Assembly: GCF_018143015.1 (NCBI RefSeq)
Contig: NC_054756.1
Coordinates: forward strand, 30,129,940 to 30,193,939
Direction: 5' to 3'
From: Lytechinus variegatus
Taxonomy: Eukaryota; Echinodermata; Echinoidea; Temnopleuroida; Toxopneustidae
DNA: 64,000 bases
Below, piece by piece: positions 23,510-37,700 of the stretch. The notes under the pieces were generated by a model. It saw only the letters and a list, made by a program, of their open reading frames with translations. It ran no database searches and was not told where the DNA came from. Numbering within the stretch: the stretch's first letter is position 1; each line of letters starts with the position of its first letter. Made by a program: the position numbers and the translations under genes.

Positions 23510-26500
23510 TAATTCTATCAACCTATACTTCTCCCACTTAAGTCCTATCTCACCCCCTATTCTCACGACTCCCTCGAACACATTGAGATCCACAAATTGA
23601 AATGCTACCCAAAAGTGTAATATGTGTTGAACTTCACTCGTGCATTAAAGTTCAATTTGATAATTTACGAAATTTGCTTAAACAACAAAAGCTGGTCAAG
23701 GTTGATCATTAATTCATAACGCCATTAATTCCGGCCCAGCCTAATTTTCATACCCTTTGTTTCCGATGGGCAGTGCTCGCTCAAACATGAATAGTTTTCC
23801 AATTGTGTAGTGTCATTCGAAAGTTGACTTTATTGGCTTCCATATATGTAAGTGTTTTTCCCCAAATGTGCTATATTTTAATTTTATTTGGCAGACATTT
23901 CAAAAGTGTTATGTGTATAGACTTTATTGGCTTCCATATGATTATTTAAGTGTTTTTCCCCAAATGTGCTATATTTTTGTTTTATTTGGCAGCCATTTCA
24001 AAAGTGTATACTTTTTCTTGTGACGCACTGTAGAATTAATATTGAGGATACGACAATCTGACCTAAATAGGGACATTTCGATAATTTTATGGAATACAGG
24101 AAAATAATAAGTACATATCAATTTGTTTGCGCTTCTTTTTTGCAGTGCGTAGCGTGTTAAATTATTTCCCAATGGAGAATAATAGAAAATACGCCGTTTT
24201 TGAGGGATTTGCTAAGATATCTCCCAAACGCGTCAACAAGGTGATCTATCAAAACAGAATAGAATAGAGCAGATTCTCACCTTGAACATAATATGATTTT
24301 CATTTAATTTTAGTCAAATTAAGTTCTGTCACTTTTGAGGTTTTTGGAACCTTTCTTGATGATTTTGGAAATCCATTTGTACATGAGCCAATGGGCAAGT
24401 GCGGGAAACGAAACGCTTGGTGCGACTTCACATTGTTGTAATAAAATATACGTCACAATAGACCCTATCAAAAAAAGACATTTTGCAGAAAATGCTGTAG
24501 ATTGCGAATACCTAAGAATGATTTTGATTGAATAAAAAAAACCTCTGTCACTTTTCACATTTGCAAAAGCTTTTGCAATAATTGGTCACTATAGTTTGGC
24601 GGGTTCAGCCGATGGCATTGTGTGTACACAGTACACACGCATAGCTAGGCAACGCAGCGCGTGAAGAATTTTGCACGTTTTCACTATTCGTACCACAGAG
24701 ATACGATCTTACGTATACGTAAGCTCCCGAAGGGAGCTAGAGAGGCAACTCTTTTCGCGCGTTTTTGATTTTCCATAGGTTTTGTACATAACAAACATGG
24801 CTGCCATTTGTCCAATTTGAAGGTTGATTTTGGAAGGTCAATGTTTAATTCATGAGTAATGACGTCAAAATACGCACAATGCACTTGTATGATTGGATAA
24901 AACGCTAATGTTTTATTCATGTCCTCATGCATTAAACATTTTTTTCCGTCCCACAATTCCCTACGATATCTGTGCGAAGTGTCGTTCTTTTTGATTCTGC
25001 GAAATTCAACTTTTTGAAATACAATAGCAAGTCTAGTTATCCGTTTTTAGAATTGATGTTTGAAATCATGATTTCTAAGTGAACTTCAAAGGAGCAGAAA
25101 ATCTTGGAGGAGACATTAATATCAATCTAATGACATTCCATAGGAATAAAAGTAAGTTAAGTTCAATTCCTTACTTTGATCTTAGTTGAAATTGTAATGT
25201 GTTTGCTGGGGTTCGGCGTCGCATGCATGGCTTTATGTGCAGTTTACAACGCAAACCACAATTTCCATACTTCCATTTCTTTTTCCTGTCTGATCCTAAA
25301 TAAGTCTGAAATCTGACTGACATATTTTCTCAGAAAATAACATAGTTTTTCGTAGAACTAAGTTGGTTAATTGGGATGCTTCATGTCCGCCCTTATTAAA
25401 TCTGTATTTCAGTTCTTATTGTCAAATATCAGGGGTAGATGTGGACTTGTTTACGGCAAAGCTGCATCAAAATTAAGCCAAATACCGTATATAGCCAGAG
25501 CGGGATGCGGACTTGATTATGATATCGCCGGTGCCAGCCGGCTGCGAAATTGCCGATGTAGGCTAGGTCATTAGGTGTTGGAAATTAATTGTCAAACAAG
25601 CTTGAGTTGAAATTTGAAGTTATAGGCCATGGGCCTAGTACTGATTTTTCGACACCGCTATTTCAATATAATTATCTGCATTTAAAATGAAATGAAATGA
25701 AATCTAAATGAACTGAATCTGTTTGGAATGATATTGGTAGATTTTGCCATGCTCAGCCTCATGGAATGATTTGAGACAGATGTTAACGTTTTTCTTTTTT
25801 TAAATAAAAGTAAGGCCCTAGGATAGGTCTAACTTAGATATAGATTTCTAAAAATAAAATTCTAGACCTGTCTGGTTTCACTTTTTTTCTACAAAGATTT
25901 AAGTTAACTTTATTTTAATTCCTGGCTGGACCATTGGACTAAAATATAATTAGCCTAGCAACGGAGTTTAATGATTTTTTTTTCGGGGGGGGGGGGGGGG
26001 TAACATTTCTTTGTCAGGGTTCAAACTGCTCAATTGTTTTTTGGAAGGGTTGAGAAAATTTATAGTGCCCTATTTTGAATTGTTTAAGTATAAGGCTAAG
26101 CAAAGAGAGCAGCTGATCCAATTGATTTATCTTTATTGTCCTCACTTGGTGTTATTTGTGGTGAAAGGCAAAGGGTCATTTAAACCTGCCAGCAAGTGAG
26201 CTAACCCTATTTTAAAATAAAAATCAAACTTAAGAGGAACTCACTTAACGTAGAGATTCAAATCAGACATGTTTATAGACTAGTGCAAAAAATTTAATGA
26301 TTGTATCGCACTGATGAATGAGCGAGAGCCATATTATCACACAAATGATAATTATCCTACATCTGTCAAAGCTGGCTTGGTGTATATATATATTGAAGAT
26401 TGACAAAAGACCTCACTATAGTAGGCCACGTATGCTTGAACCATTTAGTTTTTGGTCAAGACCTGCTTTTTTCTAGTTGGGAATTGTGAAAGCTGGAAAC

Positions 26501-27735
26501 TCTGAAAAAAATTGTTTTAAGAGAGGAATTTTGTTTATCACTTTTGAAATTTTTAACTGTAAAGTATTGTATGTATATTGAATTGCAGATCCAATGGGAT
26601 CCAGTTCTTAGCAGTCCCAGCCTAGTCAGAAGTACAAAGTCAAATACCATTTGCACATCACCAAGAGGTACAATCTGATGAGTAACAGGATATCTGATCT
26701 AAAAGCTTGCCAGGTATGCTTGTTTTCATAAAAATATAAAAAAAACTATTTTTTCTGAATCATGTTATCCCATAAAGTAAAGCTCCATGATGAGATAATA
26801 TTCTTTTGGATTCAAATTCACCAGTATTTCCATTATCATCAATGCATACTTATTGTCCATGTCTCTTAGCTATATTAATCATACATAAAATCACTTTAAA
26901 ACTCAGTTACTCTGAAGACAGAAATAAAAAAGGACAAAATATTGAGATTAATCTTTCGATATATATTTGAATGGGTTTTCACACTTAATAGAAAAAAAGT
27001 TATATGAATAATGATCTATAATAGTGATCTATGATTTTTATCTGGCAACATAAGTTACTACATGTGCATTTTCTAAATAATATTGCATGGAAGAGTAGGG
27101 GCTCATAAAAAGTTTAAAACTTCTAAATAAACTGGACTAGATGAGTAAGAATAATTTATATCAGCAGCTCATTTGGTTCCTTTCTCTTTTTGTTTACTAT
27201 GCAGGTTTCACAAGCTGTTTGAGTATCACCAGGGCAGATCAAGAAGAAATATGAAGGCCAGGTTCATAAAAAGCAGTTTCTTCATTGCAATTACAGATTT
27301 AAAAACTTGAATGAATTTAAATAAATGTGTCAATACATATTGAATGCTGCTTAAACTACACATCTGTTGAAAAAAAAGATTAATTGGAGTATAGATATTT
27401 AGGTCCATAGGTTTCACACAAGATTAAAATATTTTTCCAAAGGGCACACTTACCCCCCCCCCCCTTATTAATGTTCTAATCATCTACATGTAGTACTTAT
27501 AGTAGTGAAAGCACTTTGAATAATATTAGTAGTTTGAAAGGGATAGGTTGTATTCTGGTAATCTTAACAATGCAGAAAGGGCCTTTACTGAGGTCTGGGC
27601 TATGTAACATACATGCCTACAGACATATAAAAGGTGATAAGAAATAATGGATTTTCATTGAAAAAATTTGAATAATAAAAACAATGTGACAGAACAAAGG
27701 GCGAAGAAATCACTCTCAGTCCTGGACCCCAATTC
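23510..27735. other. Non-coding interval
   Basis: No exon is supported. It holds a tandem duplication of about 93 bp (23828-24010, sharing GACTTTATTGGCTTCCATAT and GTGTTTTTCCCCAAATGTGC), small palindromes (TTACGTATACGTAA and GCTCCCGAAGGGAGC near 24712-24735) and a G16-type run near 25985. The short open frames look random. Confidence 0.45.
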
Positions 27736-27739
27736 ATTA

Positions 27740-28238
27740 AAGGGGAAGTTCACCCTGAAGAAAACTTTGTTGTAAAAATAGCAGAAAAATTAGTAAAAAA
27801 TATTGGTGAAGGTTTCAGGAAAATCCGTTAAAAAGTAAGAAAGTTATTAGAGTTCAAAGTTTTGGATTTGTGACGTTATAGACGAGCAGCTGCCCCATGT
27901 GTTATGTAATATAACATGCATGAATTTCAAATTTTGTATGGTTCCTGATGACTTAATTTTGTTTTCTATTCATGATCGGGTATGAAGTGATTTGTCTATT
28001 GATACACAAAAGGTAGAGTGAAAACCATTTTCAATTTTCTGAGAAAATGACATTTATTTGATTTTTTACCATTCGCTATGTATGAATGCTGCTCGCATAT
28101 GACGTCACAAATCAAATAATTGAAATTCTAATAACTTTTTAATTATTTGATGAATTTTTCTCAAACTTTTGGAAATATTTTTTATTATTTTTTCTGCTAT
28201 TTTTACAATAAACTTTTTGTCAGGGTAAACTTCCCCTT
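27740..28238. mobile_element. Fold-back MITE with TTA target duplication
   Basis: Arms begin AAGGGGAAGTTCACCCTGA and end TCAGGGTAAACTTCCCCTT. Further inside, TTGTAAAAATAGCAGAAAAA pairs with TTTTTCTGCTATTTTTACAA. TTA flanks both sides (27737-27739 and 28239-28241), which fits PIF/Harbinger-type insertion, though other 3-bp duplicators cannot be excluded. Confidence 0.7.
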
Positions 28239-28241
28239 TTA

Positions 28242-31200
28242 GACTAACCACTATTCTAACTTTGAAATTCTGGTAATTACTATGGAAACATTAAAGCAAC
28301 AGATCAAAATTGGGGTTCCCATGCTAGTTGCTAGTTACATTTGGGGCCAATTTACCATAATTGAAGTCCTTATGAAACAAGAACCTCTATGTATTGCTGG
28401 ACATTAAGCTGTTGAATTCATTTTCTGGGGGAAGTGAAAAGTTGCACTATTTTTTTTCGTTTTAATCTCTTTGTTTTTGTAACACTGTATTGTCGATGTC
28501 CCATATAATGAACTAGATTAGCTCTGGAAATAAAAGAATTTGTTGGAAATAGAACACAGCTCTAGCAGCACTTCACAACAATAGACAATAAGCAACTTTG
28601 TTACTGATTTTCTAATGTGCAGATTTGGGAAGGCACTCTTTAGAGAAATGTGGCAATGTGCTCCCCTTTTTTATGAAGTGTCCCCGATTAGATTAGCATG
28701 CTATTTCTTGTCAGCAAATGCTGTAAGTGAATATACGTACTTATTTTTTTCAAATTTTTTTCTCTAGATTTTACCAAAAAAATACATCCCCTCTCTTGTA
28801 ATATCCTTGCAATTTCTGTTGCACTCATTATAGGCATTTTGCTGATGTAATTTGATGCTTTGGTGAGAAAAAAGAGAAAAAATATTTTCATCATGTATTC
28901 AAAAATTTATTAATTAATAAACATTTTGATTTGAAATATTACTTTCTAATCTTGATATTCGTGATTTAATTAATCCACCAATTTATATTCCGTGAAAGAT
29001 ATGTGATGATGATGTTATTGCTACCAAACTGTGTTGTGATGAAATGGCACTGAAGATTACTTCTATATGACTGGAATATGATGGTGCTACTGATTGATTG
29101 ATTGATTCTGTATGTCGGGTATCCATGCATGGGTATAATACTAGTACAACAGGTATTTAGTATCAAAATAACATGCGTGGCAAGATAGCCCATAAAAGCC
29201 ATTGCAACATGGCATACTGTGACATTCAGGTGCAGCTGAATTAAAGACATGAATGAGTTTGATTTTAAAAGTGGGATAGAAATTAAAATGAAATGAGAAT
29301 AATTGTTTGCTCGCATGATTATGTGGAATGTGTGTGTGTGTGTGGAAGAAAGAGAGGGGGGGAGGGTGGAATCGATAGAGAAATATAGGGGGTGGGCAGG
29401 TACAAAATTTTTATTTTATTTGGAAGTGACCTTTAAGATGAAGGGATCATTAGTGATAGCCTTGATGAGAGCAAATACATGGGGGGGGGGGTACTGGGCT
29501 CTCTTTTGTTCCCATCCCAAACTCAGACTTTAAAAAACAAATCTTCATAAGATTTGCACCAGATTGTTCATTTCAATTTCAAAATAAAGACAAAATGACC
29601 TGATTGCTCTCTTGCTCAGATTTTTCTCATCATTTTAAGTATTTACCCCACCCCCCAAAATAATAAACAAATATTTGTGGCTATTCATGAAGTGTAATGA
29701 AAATAATGGGCAGTGATGAACACCAATACTATAGAGCAAGCAGATCCCTAAGTTCAATCCTACTAATGAATCTCTTGTAAGCTTCCAAAATGTCTTCCAG
29801 GGAAATATCTAGCAAATAAATAAGTGAATTAATTGATGTAGTAATAATCGCGAAAGAATTAAAAATATGTAAACAAGAAAAGATGAATAAACAACTGAAT
29901 ACCTTGAGGGGGGGGGGGGTGAACGGGGAATGATCAATGACATGAATTTACCAAAGACGCAGCTCTATGAATACATTTCATATTCAATCACGTCGCGCAT
30001 TATGCTAATTTGTGACAATTTGCTTATTTGCATATTTTTCCGCTGTGCGCGCAGGCCTATTTATGACCACGCCTCTGTTTCGCTGATGTGCCATGACGTT
30101 GCGGTGTCCATAGCCTTGTACGCGAAAAATGGGAGCAGTGTGCACTTTTGACCTTCCAAAATTTCCCCATGTCTGACCGGATGCAGAAGCGGAGTTCGTA
30201 CAGCGACGACTTGAGTGTATGTTGGATAGGACCGTACCATTTTTGACCGGGGGGTGTGCCAATGAATACAAGTGATCAAGAAGAGTTACAAAACTGAAGG
30301 GATCAGTGAGAAAACAAGGAAAGTGAGAGGGAAATTTATGAAAACAAGTAATGCGAGGAAAAATGACAAGAAAAGGAGAGAAAGGAGAAGAAGTGAAAAC
30401 ACGCAGCTGAGTGTGCTCACGATATGTAAGTTGAACACCCCTGCACCGCAATGTAGCAGCCCGCCACTATACACGTAGACTGCCTGCACGATGCGGAGAC
30501 AGCGGCGCGTATTAGTGACTGTGCGTTAACGTCCCATTTCTATGCCTTATAAAAGGAGCGTTTTTTGTACACGACAAAATAATAAGTACCTGACAAATCA
30601 AATTTTGCGAACGTGCAGCGCGGGCAGAAAATGTCAAGATTCAGACCATAAAGTAGAATTTTTTACAGAACACTTTTATCAATTTGTAAATCAAACAAAT
30701 TAATAAAAGCTTGATTTCCGAGTTGAAATATGTTTTGTACATTCAATATTCGATATTTTAAGCTCCATATTGAGTAAGATATGCAAATCGCCCAAAAGGC
30801 AGTGCGATCGCGAACCCTAGCGAAAATTTTATAAAGTGACATGAAATAAGTTTTTTTTTAATTATTTTCCAAGTCTTCCCATCATTTTATTATATTCACT
30901 CGTCTTCCTCCTCTTATGTTTCTCCTTTTTTCTCCTCTCTTTTCCCTTTTTTCGTCTCACCCTTTTGTCTTTTTTTCTCTCCGCCAATGGGGGAGGGGGG
31001 GGGGGGGCGGGGGGCCAGTCGCCCCTCTGGATCCGCCTATGCTGCGTTTCACTTAAAAAAATTGGGGAATTTTCTTTGACAGTGATATGACGAGCCAATT
31101 GAACTTCTTTCTTTCTCTCTTTGCTTCTTTCCTCTTTCTTTCTTTCTTTCTTTCTTTTTTTTCTTCCTTCCTTTCTTTCTTTCTTTCTTTCTTTCTTCAT

Positions 31201-31270
31201 CCATCCTTTCTTTATTCCTGTGGGATCCGTGACTGATGAACCTTCCCAAACTCCCGAGCGCTGATTGCTC
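28242..31270. other. Intergenic interval upstream of the xylose isomerase gene
   Basis: No supported gene. It includes a short TG repeat near 29332, G-runs near 29488 and 29908, and a hAT-like end reading CTCTGGATCCGCCTATG at 31025-31041 without a visible partner. A polypyrimidine tract with TTTC repeats is at 31105-31200. The minus-strand frame at 30005-30451 has no family resemblance and is not called. Confidence 0.4.
31100..31212. repeat. (TTTC)n microsatellite
   Basis: Repeated TTTC units with TTCC interruptions. The minus-strand K/E/R-rich frames through it are artefacts. Confidence 0.9.
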
Positions 31271-31273
31271 TTA

Positions 31274-31436
31274 TACCTTGGTCACATTTGTTCTACGGCG
31301 GCCGTACGGCGAGTCGAAACCAGCCGTTTTAACATTTTTGTACCAGCTACATGTCGGTGTTTATAATAAAAAAATGAATAAAACGACTGTTTCCGACTCG
31401 CCGTACGGCCGCCGTAGAGCAAATGTGACCATGGTA
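31274..31436. mobile_element. 163-bp fold-back MITE upstream of the xylose isomerase start
   Basis: Inverted arms of about 55 bp, starting TACCTTGGTCACATTTG and ending CAAATGTGACCATGGTA, include the GC-rich core CTACGGCGGCCGTACGGCGA. TTA flanks both sides (31271-31273 and 31437-31439), which fits a PIF/Harbinger-like MITE. It ends 325 bases before the ATG of the xylose isomerase gene. Confidence 0.75.
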
Positions 31437-31761
31437 TTACTGTCCACTGTCCAGGGAAGTCGCTCTCTCACGTCCCTCCTCTTACGTAATCACAAAGCTC
31501 AAACTTGATCAGGGAGCTAGTTGGGGGGGTTGGGGGTAATAAAGCCACGCCCCTCTACCTACCACGTAAGATCGTACTTCTGTGGCCGGGCGGGGTTACC
31601 GGTTCAACTAGATAAGAGTGCCGACGTCGTCAAGAACCGCTAGCCCGGAAAAGCCAAACTCTTCTTCTGTTCCTCGTTCTGGAATTAGCTGTGCTATTCT
31701 TCAGGATCTACCACAGGTTCGAACCTTAATTACTCTAAAAAGGAATCTTCACAACGTGGTC

Positions 31762-34700
31762 ATGTCTCAACACAAGTCAAAAAGAGCGAGAACAGATGAA
31801 AACAACGGGTCAAATGAATTCTTCCCAGGTAAGTTTCAGAATCAGGGTATAAATCTAGCTAACCCGATCGCACCGTGTGTTTGCTGTGTACGGTACATGT
31901 ACAGTAATAATTGATGCAAAAAATGACATTTGCTAACATTAACTGAAACATATGTACAAGGCATCAATAATAATTGTACTCTAAACAATAGGCAACCAGT
32001 TCACTTCTTTTCCTTGGTTCTATCAGTCTCAAAATCGATGAAAACTTTTATTTCTTCATGCGATAATAATTCACCGCCGATTTGAAAACATCACATTCGC
32101 AATTGCAAGTATCAGTGTTTTGAATCTTTAGAAATACATGATACATTAGGTTTATGAAATACGACAAAAGCTGTCAAGGGTACTGCGATCAAAATGGAAG
32201 CCAGACCTATTGAAGGTTCCCTTTTGAAAGGCAACAGACAAGCATATAGTGTTGACTTCGTGATTTAAATTACCCCCTTAATTCTCCTTCCATGCACCAA
32301 CAGTCGATCTTCAAGTCTTTTCTTTAATGGCCATTGATTACTGATAAACTCATTCAGCCTGCACCTCATGTGAGGGGAAATGGTCAATATCCTTGAGTCA
32401 TTTGTAAAGTCTGTGAAACAAATACATGAGGATAATGACAGGAAATGATTTGCAGACACTCATTTGAGGAATAGTTTACCTTTCTCAAATTTGGTTTCAG
32501 CATTAATTATTGTATTAATGTTATTATTATTGTTGTTAATCTTTATTAATATTATTATTATTGTTGTTGTTATATCATTATTATCATAATTTTTGTTTTT
32601 ATTATTATTAGTAGTACATTTCTAAATTCTTTATTGTTATTTGTTTATATGAAAGTAGGGCCTATATTCTTTGGGAGGTTCGATGGGGAGTAAAGTCTTT
32701 TAATTGTGCATGATCTGTTTACTGACAAATAGAAACAATATTATTTCCATTTAATGATTTCAAAGATACCTTGATAGGTATGTGTTGTGATGATTTATCT
32801 GACCATCACAATATTTTAATAGTAAAAAAATTACATCACAGAGAAAAGACAAATATAGTCTAAAAGGGCTATTCCACGGTTACTCACGTTACATTTGGAG
32901 ACACCTTGACTCATACTTGGAGCTGTAACTCCATTATTATTGATAGGAACTAAACATCTCCTTATCACAATAAAGTACACAGTCTGACTATCCTTTGTAT
33001 AAAAACAAAACTTGGGAAATTTTATTATGCTCCTGGCAAATCTTTGGAACGTGTCGGTTACTCACGTTACATGATTTGGACATGCATAAAATGAAAAGTC
33101 TCTTCATACAAGGCTTTTATGAAAGTTGATTATATCCATTTCAAAGAAGTATATTAGGGACACAAACTTTGTATATAATTAAAAAAATAAAGAACACATG
33201 GTTTTTACTTGGGGTGCAGATAATATGGTTACTCACGTTACGGTTACTCACGTTACATTTTGTCTATGTATGGTTAACAACACACGTCATTAAAAATTCA
33301 ATAATGTGTGTAAAATTCATTGCTAGGAACATCAAAAAGAGATTTTATACCAAAAATTGGAACAATTGGAGCTTTATTAGGGAGTAGGAGGGAAAAGTAT
33401 GATTTTGCTTACTAATTATGCATAAATTAGCATAATCACTTAATACCAATTTGCATGAAATAAATTACTGTATAGTATTGTAGATTATGTCCAAGACAAC
33501 CTGCGCGCAAATTTTCGGCGTGATCATGCGGCCAATGGCCGAGATCTCAAGGGGGGCCTGGGAGGCCCACCCCCCGGGCCATATCAACTCCCGAAATCCC
33601 CGGCCTAGATAGGGTTACAGGTATAAAGGGCATTCAATGTGTTGTTCGAACACTCTTTGAAGTCTGGTTAATCGAAACAAAGTCTTACTAATGCACTCTT
33701 GCATTGTGAATACTTCTACTAATATTCAATTTTTTTGTGATTGTATGACCACTGATATTTTGATGAACAAAGAGTCACATCAAAGAGGTGTACCCTCATT
33801 TTGCTTTTAATTAATCAAAAATAACTTCACAACTCAACATGAGACTTAAAACTTGACATCCCACAGAAAATGGTACCTAACTGAATAATTTTTACTGGTT
33901 ACTCACATTACATGATGGTTACTCACGTTACAGTTTTTCTTCATCATTTTTATAAAAAATTGTACTTTTTAATGATTTTGATAGTCATCACTGTGTCAAA
34001 GATTGTTTGAAGGAAGAGAATTTAAAATCCCACCAATTAACTGTGAAGAATTTTTCTCTCAGAAAACAAAGTCATTTTTTTTGGTTACTCACGTTACATC
34101 ACCTGAGCAGGTTGCAATATTCATTTTTGAATGAGTAATACAAATTTACTTGAAAAGCTGTTGTGTATTTTAAGTAATTTGACTTTTCTAAACTTCAGAA
34201 ATATATAAAGTGGTATGTTGTTTACAATAACAAAATGGTAATAAGGCATATTTCATTTTTCACTATTTTTCTTGTATTTTGGTACAGAATGGAAGACACA
34301 ACTTTTGACCATTTTTTTCCAAAGTATACATATGAAAATAAACTTTTTATTTCTTGTTCCTGAAACTATAATGTATGAAGGACTTAAAGTATTAAGAAAT
34401 TCAAGAAAATATTGAATTTGAATTTTTAAGCTCATGTCCACCAACCTGTGGAATTGCCCAAAAGGTTTTTATTTCCAAATGTCATTATGTTTTGGTGCTC
34501 TCAGACACTTGCTCCAGTGATAATAAATTTCCACAAACTAATCAAATGACTGACTTCAACCTTGTATTCAACACTTTACACTATCCTTAACATTACTCTA
34601 AACCTAACATAAAACCCTATTGCAACCCTAAACCTACATCTTAGAGGAAATAAAGCCTGGAGCGATTGTCGTAAGCTTGTGTCATGTCACTGTTCATCAA

Positions 34701-37700
34701 AACAGTTCTGTTCTCAGAAAATGACAAAAGCAGATTATGATATTGACAGACTTCTGAGATTTTTAATTAATTTTTATAAGTCAAATAAAAAAAAATCAAA
34801 CTGATTCTTGCAGTCTTAAAAGATTCAACTTCAACAGAGTCATCGGTAATTAATTCTTTCTTTCTCTCTCCCTTCATTTTCAGGCATTAACCAGATAAAG
34901 TACAAGCCAGATGCCAAACCAACTGATTTGCTGTGTTATAAACATTACAATGCAGATGAGGTATAAAGACAGTGGTTGTGTGAGCGGGAGTTATCTTACA
35001 TTGACTTAATTTTAGAACTTTACATTAGATCTAGGAACAAATGTTATTCTTTTCCCCATACTCTTCTATCTTTTGTTCTTGATCTTTCTTTCTCTCTCTC
35101 TTTCTTTGTCTAGATTTTTCCTCTTCCTCTCTCTTCCCTTCCCCCTCTTCTCTCTGTTAGTGTAGGATATTGCAGCTAAAGTCACAATCACAAACTTGTA
35201 CTGTACATACCAGTATTCATTGTAATATTTTGGCAGAAAAGATTACTTTGGTTTTACCATTAATTACAGTAAATATGCTGTTTGAAATTTTATACAAAAC
35301 TGTTTACTATGTCTATTTTAAAGTAGTTATGTAACAACCTCGCTTTAAGATTTTGAACACTACAATCCTTCGGCTTTCTCCTTGATAGGTCATTTTATTG
35401 ACTTGCCCAGGATTGTCCCTTAAATCATTTGGCGTGCTGCTTACCTCGCCAAACCTTCAAGTGGTTCCTATCTTTTAATTGACATATCGATCCCTACAAC
35501 TCATTTGCTACAATCATCTTGCATCATCGTAAGTCGTAACCCTTGTCTGATCAAATTATTCTTTTCTGCCTGTGTTCCTCTCTTCCGTGCTGCCATCAAT
35601 TCTTTTACTAATTTTTCATGCAAACAATTGTTAGTTTTAAAGTTGCCATAATGCATGATACATTATTTTGTTCTTATCAGGAGGTCCTTGGAAAGAGCAT
35701 GGCCGACTGGCTTCGGTTCTCTGTGTGTTATTGGCACACATTCAGGGGTGTAGGTCTGGACCCCTTTGGAGGACCAACTATCAGCAGACATTGGGATGAT
35801 GGTAAATATTCCACCCTATGCCCTGACCTTTAACACGAGTTCAGAATGCCACGCACATGAATTTCCATAAAGACCTCAACAGTTAATAGAAATACAAACT
35901 GTTTGCTTGTCCTTTATGGGGATCGAATCATGGTAATCTTTAAAAACTATTAATGAACTTGTGAGGATTTTAATTCTTTGTGCACTGGGCCATGAACCCC
36001 TCTGTGCTGAATTGTTTTCAGGGAGGGAAACAATGGATTGTTTGTTTAAATGCAGAGTTTGTACGCATGGAAAGGGTTAAATGTGAAAATCATGATGAAT
36101 TTCAAAATATCATTTACTTGAATTAATATACAATGGTTTGATTTATTTTGTATCAGTGAGTTCTCAACCCCTTGATATCTATATGTTTGGTATATCTATC
36201 ATTCTGTGTTTGTAGGTAGTGAAAGCTTAGAGAATGCCAAGAGACGATTAAGGGTAGCTTTTGAGTTCTTCACCAAACTAGGTATCAGATACTGGTCATT
36301 CCATGACAGGTTAGTTCAAATAATATTTACTGTGAACTTAATAATGCATTGAACAGTCTATATCCCTACAGAGATACTGGAATACTACTCACTGCAGTAG
36401 AGTATGTGGGAAAAAGTCAAGTAATTTGCACTTTTTTGATTAAAAATACTGTTAGATAACATGATTGTTTAAGAAATGGACTGACAATTATTCTTTGGAA
36501 ATCACAAGCCAAAGGGAACTGTTTCTTAAAAAATCTGCCGCATTAGATTTTTCAACTGGGCCCCTCGCTGACTTTTTACTTTTAAATATCACGCAAGACC
36601 AAATTTGTGATGCGCGGGTACATGGTTATAAAATAATGTACCATTATGTAAATTCATGTCAGATCCAAAACTGCTCAAAAACATGAATTCATGTACAAAT
36701 CCAATGAAAATTGTGAATTTAACCAAAGTTCATAAATGTATAATTATTTTTCCTTTCACTGATTAAACTAAATTAATTTTGTCTTGTTAATGATCAGAAT
36801 TAAGTCTGCAGCAATTTCATTAGAAAAAAAAATAAAAAAGTAAAAAAAAACAAGAAATACCGGTACATAAGAAATTATTTTTAAGAAAATTCCTAGGAAA
36901 AAATATTCACCCTTGAAGGCCAAGATCTCAGGGGAGGTGGGGGGCGGATTCTGCCCCTCCCCGGCTGTGAGATGGGCGCAAATAAACCGGCTCTGTTGAG
37001 CCATGTTACTGTGGTTGCTTAGCATGATTCATATTGATTGATTATACTCTCTTTAAGTCTTTATAATTGAAAGGAAATCATGATTAATATAATCACATAT
37101 AAATATCAGACTTATAAAATGCTACAATTACCGGACTATGGTATTATTTACATGTGCTCCAATAGCAATGTCTTTAATTGGAAGACTACGGTATTACATT
37201 GCATATACAGGTACATGAAACTAGTAAAAATAAAAGCACTTTAAAATGTTAGCTTAGATATAAAGACCCCCCCCTTCCCTGATAAGCAATCAGAACAGTA
37301 TCTCAGGCATTAAAAATCTAAGATTTCTACAAGTATGTCTAAGTTTTAGAGTAGACTTTATTCATGTATCTTGTAAAAAGTAATTATATTAATTTATTTC
37401 TACCCTCTATTTGATTTTGCTAATCCTACTGGATTGATATCACAGAGGTATGTTTGCATTATCTAACAAAGATTTATTTATTCTTTGTACATATACTCTC
37501 CAAGTAGCTCAGCAAATATTGTGTATTGGCTCAGCAATACATTTGGTTATCTGATTGTATAGATGACATGTACCTACATCTATACGCTGTACTTCTGATT
37601 CATCTGACAAAACTTGTACTAGAGCATTCTGCTACTGTATCAAGACATTTCATAGATTTTTATGAATACCCAAATGCTAAATAATTATGTCATTTTTTCA

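Noticed and set aside
28966-29316. 116-codon minus-strand frame
   Set aside because: Random-looking composition, no splice context, no recognised motif.
30005-30451. 148-codon minus-strand frame
   Set aside because: No family resemblance, no ATG-supported exon structure, and it overlaps repeats with equally open frames on the other strand.
30862-31249. Lys/Glu/Arg-rich minus-strand frames
   Set aside because: They translate the (TTTC)n microsatellite.
31618-31761. N-terminal extension of xylose isomerase
   Set aside because: The frame is open upstream but holds no ATG before 31762, so the extension would need a non-ATG start.
32878-34096. CRISPR-like array
   Set aside because: The 16-mers are irregularly spaced (15 to 655 bases), lie in a eukaryotic intron, and sit within an inverted-repeat element.
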